33,242 nucleotides of DNA from CAZKHG01 sp964552655 (lineage in GTDB: Bacteria > Bacteroidota > Bacteroidia > Bacteroidales > Tenuifilaceae): positions 1 to 33,242 of the forward strand of contig CAZKHG010000040.1 in the NCBI GenBank assembly GCA_964552655.1, given 5' to 3'. The position numbers were made by a program, and so were the translations under genes. The notes under the pieces are model-generated. The model had not been told where the DNA came from. It searched no databases and saw only the letters and a program-made list of their open reading frames with translations. This document shows positions 24,793 through 30,291 of the stretch, one piece after another. The first letter of the stretch is position 1. Every line of letters begins with the position of its first letter.

Positions 24793-25543
24793 ACTTCCTG
24801 AGTATTTCGTTTGCCAGTTCCATATAATCAACGGCCCCTCTTCCCTTGGGAGCGTATTCAAAAACCGATTGCTGGAATGCACCACATTCCATCAGGGCGA
24901 TATCCTGTCTGATAAAAGTATTGAAGAGTTTACCTGAAAGTACGCTGTTTGCTGAAAGATTGGTGATAACAGCCTGACTAAACTTTGTTCTTGAGGCAAG
25001 CTTTACAAACAGGATTCCTGCCAGTTCAAGGGTGGGGTTCAACCGTTTATGCACCTTTTCAGTAACATGAAGGATACGGTCCAAACCAATGAAAGCAAAG
25101 TTTTCGGCCTGCATGGGCACAATAAAATAGTTTGCCGCAACCAGCGAATTTGTTGAAAGAGTTCCAAGGCTGGGCGGGCAATCGATCAGCACAATATCAA
25201 AATCATTTTTTATCTTTTCAAGGTTTTCTTTTAAAATGTACTCCCTGCCGGGTTCGGCATTCATTAACGATTCCGTATCAAGCAGCTTATCGGAAGAAGG
25301 GATGATGCTGAAATCCTTAAGGGTTTTAATGGATTCCTGAATGGGTATTTTCCCAAGCAGAACATCACAAATATTGGGCTCAACACCCATAACTCCTGAT
25401 GCAGCAGAAAGGTTGCACTGGCTATCAAAATCAATAAGCAATACTTTTTTCTTTCTCCTGGAAAAGGCTACTCCCAGATTGTGAGCCGTTGTAGTTTTGC
25501 CTGTTCCACCCTTATTGTTTATGATTGAAAAGATAATAGCCAT
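24779..25543 (-). CDS. Orphan ParA family ATPase
   Basis: Deviant Walker P-loop ATPase of 254 residues. The N terminus has INNKGGTGKTTTAHNLG (signature K11, P-loop K16 and T17); Walker A' is LLIDFDSQCNLSAASG and Walker B VLIDCPPSLG. It has no N-terminal helix-turn-helix, so it is of the short Soj/type Ib form. Such proteins bind DNA non-specifically in the ATP state and position plasmids, chromosomes or protein cargo. The usual chromosomal partner ParB is absent; a 97-residue gene overlaps its 3' end instead. Upstream are four GGTTAA boxes in alternating orientation that could be a control or centromere-like site. The BT_3928-like and tmk genes lie upstream on the same strand. The cargo is unknown. 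Confidence 0.9.
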   Translation of the reverse strand: MAIIFSIINNKGGTGKTTTAHNLGVAFSRRKKKVLLIDFDSQCNLSAASGVMGVEPNICDVLLGKIPIQESIKTLKDFSIIPSSDKLLDTESLMNAEPGREYILKENLEKIKNDFDIVLIDCPPSLGTLSTNSLVAANYFIVPMQAENFAFIGLDRILHVTEKVHKRLNPTLELAGILFVKLASRTKFSQAVITNLSANSVLSGKLFNTFIRQDIALMECGAFQQSVFEYAPKGRGAVDYMELANEILRKYGKK

Positions 25544-25557
25544 TTTAGGGTATTTTA

Positions 25558-25633
25558 GGTTAATAATTTTTTAGCTCAACTAAATTAACCAATTATGATG
25601 ATATCAGGTTAAAGTTTTATGAAAAACTTAACC
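25558..25633 (-). promoter_or_regulatory. Four alternating GGTTAA boxes upstream of parA
   Basis: GGTTAAT (25558-25564) faces ATTAACC (25584-25590), with an inner TTTAG/CTAAA pair. GGTTAA (25607) faces TTAACC (25628-25633) as part of a hairpin of 11 pairs with one bulged A and an ATGA loop. The boxes are spaced about 21-27 bases. They fill the 84-base gap upstream of parA and reach into the end of the BT_3928-like gene. Candidate operator, centromere-like site or terminator. Confidence 0.35.
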
Positions 25634-26875
25634 CCTCTTTTTAAAATCAACGATGACTAATTTTAAGATAAACATCGAAACAAGTAATGATAAAATAATA
25701 TAAACCGCACGGTTTGTGGCAAGCTTGTTCATTTGTAAAAGCTGGGTAGCAAGTAAATTGCCTTTGAAATACTCAACCGGTGGGATATCGTGGTAGTGCC
25801 ATTTACCAATGATTGTTCCATCCTTAATTATCATCAACCCTGGATTTGACCGGATTATGGTTTTAAGAAGAACCTCATCGGCATTGATAAATGGGTATAA
25901 TGCACCGGAAGAAGTTGCAAAATCATCAATCTGATTCCTTGACGATGAGGTTATTACAGCAAAACTGTACCCTTTATCTCTGGCTAATAGGTATAGCTGG
26001 TTCATCTGTTCTGCTGATCCGGGCTTAACTTTTTGAATTTCCTTAGCAATAACCAGAAAATAATAACCTCTGTGATTAATTATGCTATCGGTGATATCGT
26101 TACCATACAACGAGAAAAGGTTAAAATTCTCAACGGGGGGAGTGAACCCTTTTCTTACCAAGGTTGATTTGCTATCAACAAATTTCCAGGTGGAATCCTG
26201 CCAGGGGTAATTATTCTCATCAAACTCTTTGATCTCACCATTCTTCTGGTAGTAAAAAATGGTTTTGTATTCATCAACCGGAGCGTCTTCAGGAACACGC
26301 ATTGCCTCGGGTATATTTACACCAATTTTATATGGCCTGAAATTTATCAAAGGCAAATGATTAAACCCGTACCAGGATGGAGCTAACGATATTAAAATCA
26401 GCATGGCAACAAGGAGCCATTCTGTCCGGTTTTTTAAATTTGATTCAAGGGTTTTTCTGCTTACGAGGAGAAATATTGCTGCAACCAGGAAAAAGATATT
26501 TTTATAAAAGGTTTCCCAGTTGGTGAGTTTAATGGCATCCCCAAAGCACCCGCAATCTGATACCGGATTGAACAGTGCCAGAATAAATGTCAGGGGTGTA
26601 AACACAACCATAAACAGAAATGCTCCCCATGCAGCCAGCCTCATCTTAACTCCAAAAAGTAGCATCAAGCCGATTAAAAGTTCTGCTGCACAGAGAATAA
26701 AAGAAAAGACGATGGTTAATGGTTCAAAAAAATCGGCATGAAATGCCTTAAAATAGTCCGAAAATTTATAGGCAGAACCCAGCGGATCGACTCCCTTTAC
26801 AAAGCCGGAAAAAATAAAAACAATTGCCAGTGTGTAGCGAAAAATCTGAATCAGAGTTTTGAACCTATTACCCAT
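25628..26875 (-). CDS. BT_3928-like membrane protein: DoxX/MauE domain plus thioredoxin-like domain
   Basis: Inner-membrane protein of 415 residues. The N-terminal half resembles DoxX/MauE with four helices (YTLAIVFIFSGFVKGVDPLGS...; FSFILCAAELLIGLMLLFGV; AFLFMVVFTPLTFILALF) and the conserved SDCGCFGDAIKL motif. A middle helix (EWLLVAMLILISLAPSWYGF) leads to a periplasmic domain with a thioredoxin-like outline (YYFLVIAKEIQKV... SFAVITSSS... PGLMIIKDGTIIGKWH), and a last helix near the C terminus completes it. The thioredoxin-like part lacks a CxxC pair, so redox chemistry, if any, would rely on the CGC in the membrane part. The layout matches the Bacteroidota BT_3928 family, function unknown. 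It lies 11 bases after tmk and is probably cotranscribed. Confidence 0.8.
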   Translation of the reverse strand: MGNRFKTLIQIFRYTLAIVFIFSGFVKGVDPLGSAYKFSDYFKAFHADFFEPLTIVFSFILCAAELLIGLMLLFGVKMRLAAWGAFLFMVVFTPLTFILALFNPVSDCGCFGDAIKLTNWETFYKNIFFLVAAIFLLVSRKTLESNLKNRTEWLLVAMLILISLAPSWYGFNHLPLINFRPYKIGVNIPEAMRVPEDAPVDEYKTIFYYQKNGEIKEFDENNYPWQDSTWKFVDSKSTLVRKGFTPPVENFNLFSLYGNDITDSIINHRGYYFLVIAKEIQKVKPGSAEQMNQLYLLARDKGYSFAVITSSSRNQIDDFATSSGALYPFINADEVLLKTIIRSNPGLMIIKDGTIIGKWHYHDIPPVEYFKGNLLATQLLQMNKLATNRAVYIILSLLVSMFILKLVIVDFKKRG

Positions 26876-26886
26876 AATATTTGAAG

Positions 26887-27564
26887 TTACAAATGTTTAA
26901 CATGGTCTAGTATCAAATCAAAAATATCGTTTGGATTTTTAATATTCGTCTCCTGATCATAACATTTAATTACATTAAAAGTTGAATCCAGTTTCTCCTG
27001 ATTCAAGTACACCTGCCTCACTTTCTCCTGAAACTGTAAATCTTTCTCGTGAATGTCCTCTTTACCATTTAGGTAGGCTCTGTCATCACCAAACCTATTC
27101 TCAGTTAACCGTTCTTTTGTGAAATTAAAGGGTACATCAAGGAATAGGTTGATATCCGGTTTGGGGATTTTATAGTAGTTGTACTCCAGCTCAAAAATCC
27201 AGTTCCTTAACCGGGTTTGGTGCGCTTCATCTTTAAACTTGGCGCACTGAAAAGCGATATTGGAGTAAACATACCTGTCGAGCAGAACATTTTCACCCTG
27301 ATTGAGCCAGTTTTTAATCATACCCGAAGCATCCATCCGATCGCCAGCATAAAGGAGGGCAATAACATAAGGATCAACCTGATTGACATCACCCAATTCA
27401 CCTCTCAGGAAACGGGCGATCATCTCCCCGAAAAACGGGGAATCGGTCCTGGGAAAATGAAGATACCGGTGTTTTAACCCCTTTCCTTCAAAATAGTCAG
27501 CCAGCATCTTTATCTGTGTAGATTTGCCGGCACCATCCAATCCTTCAATTACAATAAATGCCAT
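26887..27564 (-). CDS. tmk: Thymidylate kinase
   Basis: dTMP kinase, phosphorylating dTMP to dTDP with ATP in the cytoplasm, an essential step for DNA synthesis. Visible motifs are the P-loop IEGLDGAGKSTQ (K14, S15, T16), FPRTDSPFFG, LLYAGDRMDA, the DRY-type LLDRYVYSN with catalytic Arg, and LFLDVPFNFTKERL leading to the lid. The lid region contains RFGDDRAYLNGKEDIHEKD. At 225 residues it is slightly longer than the typical 205-215. It is the first gene of a minus-strand group (tmk, then the BT_3928-like gene 11 bases later) and is divergent from folP across 109 bases, each side with a plausible promoter. Confidence 0.93.
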   Translation of the reverse strand: MAFIVIEGLDGAGKSTQIKMLADYFEGKGLKHRYLHFPRTDSPFFGEMIARFLRGELGDVNQVDPYVIALLYAGDRMDASGMIKNWLNQGENVLLDRYVYSNIAFQCAKFKDEAHQTRLRNWIFELEYNYYKIPKPDINLFLDVPFNFTKERLTENRFGDDRAYLNGKEDIHEKDLQFQEKVRQVYLNQEKLDSTFNVIKCYDQETNIKNPNDIFDLILDHVKHL

Positions 27565-27599
27565 TTATTTTTAAGGTTATTTTCCAACTCAACATTTTT

Positions 27600-27607
27600 C
27601 AAATATA
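27600..27607 (-). promoter_or_regulatory. Candidate -7 element for tmk
   Basis: On the minus strand the sequence is TATATTTG, an exact TAnnTTTG match 35 bases before the tmk ATG. A TTTA at about 27625-27628 is the nearest -33-like box, but its spacing of 17 is short. Confidence 0.45.
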
Positions 27608-27673
27608 AAGTAAGTCAGTTATGGTAAATCTTTAGTATTTTTAGCTTCGAAAAGCAATGCAAGATAGGAAAAA

Positions 27674-28549
27674 ATGGAAAAATTGGGTTCATTTTTTAAG
27701 GGAAGGCAAACTCTTTCATGCAAAGGTAAACTGCTCGATATCTCTAAACCTCTGGTAATGGGTGTTATAAATGTTACCAGAGATTCATTCTTTAAAGGGA
27801 GTCGGTTCACATTTAGCTACTCCATCGCCAAACGCGCAGAGCAAATCCTGCAGCAAGGGGGAACAATTATAGATGTTGGGGCCTGCTCCACCCGACCTGG
27901 TTCCGAACCTGTGAACGAAACAAACGAGCTGAAAAGATTGTCAAAAGCATTTACAGTAATCCGCAAAAAATTTCCTGAGGCAATATTGTCAGTTGACACT
28001 TATCGGTCTGCTGTTGCACGTAAAGTGGTAAATGAGTTTGATGTTAACATAATCAATGATATTTCAGCCGGGGAAATGGATGCAGAAATGTTTAAAACTG
28101 TGGCTGAGCTGAAAGTGCCCTATGTGCTTATGCACATGCAGGGGAATCCAACAAACATGCAGATTAAACCCCATTACGATGATTTAATGGGTGATCTGTT
28201 TTCCTTTTTCACAAAAAAAATTGAAACCCTTAATCTTCTGGGGGTAAACGATATAGTAATTGATCCGGGGTTTGGATTTGGGAAGAGCATTGATAATAAC
28301 TATACCCTTTTGAAAAATCTGAATGCTTTTCAGATTTTCGAACTGCCTGTTATGGTTGGTTTATCGAGAAAATCAATGATATACAATGTACTCAACACCT
28401 GCCCTTCCAAAGCTCTAAATGGAACAACTGCTGTTAATACCATTGCTCTGCTTAAAGGAGCCTCAATTCTTAGGGTTCACGATGTAAAGGAAGCGGCAGA
28501 AGTTATCAGGTTAATGGAAATCTACAATTCACAACCCTTATATCAATAG
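27674..28549 (+). CDS. folP: Dihydropteroate synthase
   Basis: Folate-pathway enzyme joining p-aminobenzoate to 6-hydroxymethyl-dihydropterin pyrophosphate; the sulfonamide target. It is a TIM barrel of 291 residues with the family motifs: loop 1 MGVINVTRDSF, loop 2 DVGACSTRPGSEPV, SVDTYRSAVA, NDISAGEMD, VLMHMQGNP, IDPGFGFGKSIDNNY, VGLSRKSMI and the C-terminal ILRVHDVKEA. One oddity: loop 1 normally reads NVTPDSF, but here Arg (R36) replaces the Pro, and Lys (K41) follows in the usual acidic or small position. All other core residues are intact, so the gene is probably active. cdaA follows after 21 bases, so the two are likely cotranscribed. Confidence 0.93.
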   Translation: MEKLGSFFKGRQTLSCKGKLLDISKPLVMGVINVTRDSFFKGSRFTFSYSIAKRAEQILQQGGTIIDVGACSTRPGSEPVNETNELKRLSKAFTVIRKKFPEAILSVDTYRSAVARKVVNEFDVNIINDISAGEMDAEMFKTVAELKVPYVLMHMQGNPTNMQIKPHYDDLMGDLFSFFTKKIETLNLLGVNDIVIDPGFGFGKSIDNNYTLLKNLNAFQIFELPVMVGLSRKSMIYNVLNTCPSKALNGTTAVNTIALLKGASILRVHDVKEAAEVIRLMEIYNSQPLYQ

Positions 28550-28570
28550 TGTAAATATCAACTGATAAAA

Positions 28571-29371
28571 ATGATTATTCTGTTGTCCCAACTTTTTATT
28601 ACCATCAGAGCACTGGATGTTATAGATGTACTTCTGGTTGCCCTCCTACTTTACCAGATTTACATGTTGATAAGGGGGACTGTGGCTATAAATATTTTTG
28701 TCGGTATTTTTGTCCTCTACATGATCTGGTTGATTGTTAAAGCCCTTAACATGGAGCTGCTTAGCAACATCCTGGGGCAAATAATCGGGGTTGGGGTGAT
28801 TGCCCTGATTATTGTTTTCCAACAGGAAATTCGTAGATTCTTACTTTTTATTGGTACCCGTTACCTCTCAAAGAACAGGTTCTCCCTGGAAAATTTTTTG
28901 TTTCCCAAACAAAAAAATATTATTGCCCCGGTTAACATAGATGCAATTGTTAAAGCTGCCCGACACCTGTCTGATTCCAAAACCGGCGCCCTGATAGTAA
29001 TTGCCCGCAAATCGGAATTACAACTTTATGCTGAAACCGGTGACATTATTGATGCAGAAACATCCAGCAGGTTAATTGAAAATATTTTCTTCAAAAATAG
29101 CCCGATGCACGATGGGGCGTTAATTATTGTAAACGATAAGATTAAAGCAGCTCGTTGTGTTCTCCCTGTAACCGATAATATCAACCTGCCAGCCCACTAT
29201 GGCATGAGACATCGTGCAGCACTAGGAATGACTGAAAATACCGACTCCCTGGTTGTGGTTGTATCGGAAGAAACCGGGAAAATCAGCTTCGTTTTAAATG
29301 GGTCAATTAAATATGGCGTTTCCCCCATGGAACTCAAGCAGCTGATTGAACAGAATCTGAAAGAAAAGTAG
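28571..29371 (+). CDS. cdaA: Diadenylate cyclase CdaA (c-di-AMP synthase)
   Basis: Membrane enzyme making cyclic di-AMP from two ATP, 266 residues. The N terminus has three helices (LDVIDVLLVALLLYQIYMLI; INIFVGIFVLYMIWLIV; IIGVGVIALIIVFQ) followed by QEIRRFLLFIGTRYL. The DAC/DisA_N catalytic domain contains D181-G182-A183 in MHDGALII and R213-H214-R215 in YGMRHRAALGMTE, both needed for metal and ATP binding. c-di-AMP controls osmolyte transport and cell-wall state in many bacteria. It lies 21 bases downstream of folP. No CdaR-like partner gene follows; instead a heptanucleotide repeat starts at the base after the stop codon. Confidence 0.94.
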   Translation: MIILLSQLFITIRALDVIDVLLVALLLYQIYMLIRGTVAINIFVGIFVLYMIWLIVKALNMELLSNILGQIIGVGVIALIIVFQQEIRRFLLFIGTRYLSKNRFSLENFLFPKQKNIIAPVNIDAIVKAARHLSDSKTGALIVIARKSELQLYAETGDIIDAETSSRLIENIFFKNSPMHDGALIIVNDKIKAARCVLPVTDNINLPAHYGMRHRAALGMTENTDSLVVVVSEETGKISFVLNGSIKYGVSPMELKQLIEQNLKEK

Positions 29372-29427
29372 GTTGTCTGTTATCTGTTATCTGTTGTTTG
29401 CTGTCTGTTATTTGTTATTTGTTGTGG
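29372..29427. repeat. Eight tandem heptanucleotide units, GTTATCT type
   Basis: Eight 7-base units lie in uninterrupted register directly after the cdaA stop: GTTGTCT, GTTATCT, GTTATCT, GTTGTTT, GCTGTCT, GTTATTT, GTTATTT, GTTGTGG. The consensus is GTTRTYT. The rest of the 221-base gap shows only a promoter-like element near 29557. Confidence 0.8.
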
Positions 29428-29556
29428 ATTCAACTGAATGACCGGTTTTCAACATTTTAGCCAGTAAATTGTTTTGGAGTAAATAGGGATATGTTAAAAA
29501 TTGATAACAAATTAATAATTGGTTTTTTTAGACTACCCTTATAATATTTTCGTTTG

Positions 29557-29564
29557 TATATTTG
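29557..29564 (+). promoter_or_regulatory. Candidate -7 element for the small beta-barrel gene
   Basis: TATATTTG is an exact TAnnTTTG match 29 bases before the ATG at 29593. There is no clear TTTG at -33. Confidence 0.5.
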
Positions 29565-29592
29565 TGTGTTCAGATTAAATTAGCTTTTGATT

Positions 29593-30234
29593 ATGATTAA
29601 AAAATCCATTTTAGCAGTGTTTATAGCTTGGGCTTTTTTTTCTACCTCACAAGCCCAGCTTGTAAATGATTTACATACCCTCTACAATCCTGCTTATTTT
29701 ACTCATTACCAGAACGACAGTACATCCATTTTCACCCCAAATGGGGTAAACAATACTGGGAAAACCAACTACAACATTTCTTTTGGCACAGGCTATACCT
29801 CGTTTGGTAAAGGAGTTGGATTTACAAATTCTTACATCTCTCCAACTGTTGCATATGCACCAAATGAAAGGTTACAAGTGGTTGTTGGCGCCACTCTTTC
29901 ATACAATAATTTCAACAATATGGCAGGTAACGTTGGTAGTATTCAAAATAGTTCAACACCAAATTCTGATAATCCAACCCAGGTTTTCGCTTTCAGCCGT
30001 TACCAGCTAACAAGCAAGCTAAGCGTTTTTGCTTCCGGATCTTTTTGTAAGAATCAGCTTTATACTTCACCTTTTTATTATGGTGTTGGAAAAATGGATT
30101 ACAATGAGTTTGGGGTGGGTTTTAACTATAAGCTGGGGGAAAAGACAACCATTGGGGCATCTTTTAACTTCTCCAATGGCTCAGGTTATGGTTTTACCCC
30201 ATTAAACCCATATAATCAAAGATTTCCATTCTAA
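29593..30234 (+). CDS. Small outer-membrane beta-barrel-like protein, function unknown
   Basis: Exported protein of 213 residues. The ATG at 29593 starts a signal peptide (MIKKSILAVFIAWAFFSTSQAQ); a TTG two codons upstream is less likely. The mature part is rich in Gly, Asn, Ser, Tyr and Phe, with alternating strands such as YNISFGTGYTSFGKGVGF, RLQVVVGATLSYNNF, LSVFASGSFCKNQLY, EFGVGFNYKLGEKTTIGASF, and it ends in Phe (YNQRFPF), as expected for an outer-membrane beta barrel of about eight strands. I recognise no specific family. It is a single gene with its own promoter-like element and a clear terminator. Confidence 0.7.
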   Translation: MIKKSILAVFIAWAFFSTSQAQLVNDLHTLYNPAYFTHYQNDSTSIFTPNGVNNTGKTNYNISFGTGYTSFGKGVGFTNSYISPTVAYAPNERLQVVVGATLSYNNFNNMAGNVGSIQNSSTPNSDNPTQVFAFSRYQLTSKLSVFASGSFCKNQLYTSPFYYGVGKMDYNEFGVGFNYKLGEKTTIGASFNFSNGSGYGFTPLNPYNQRFPF

Positions 30235-30247
30235 CAGTTTAAAAAGA

Positions 30248-30272
30248 AACCGGCTAAAAAGCCGGTTATTTT
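30248..30272. terminator. Rho-independent terminator, usable in both directions
   Basis: AACCGGCT (30248-30255), loop AAAA, AGCCGGTT (30260-30267): a perfect 8-pair stem. It is followed by ATTTTG on the plus strand and preceded by an A-rich run that serves the minus strand. It sits between the convergent beta-barrel and ABC transporter genes. Confidence 0.88.
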
Positions 30273-30291
30273 GTATCTGGAGATTTAGGTG

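Noticed and set aside
29372..29427. CRISPR-like array
   Set aside because: The units are 7 bases with no spacers, and no cas genes are near.
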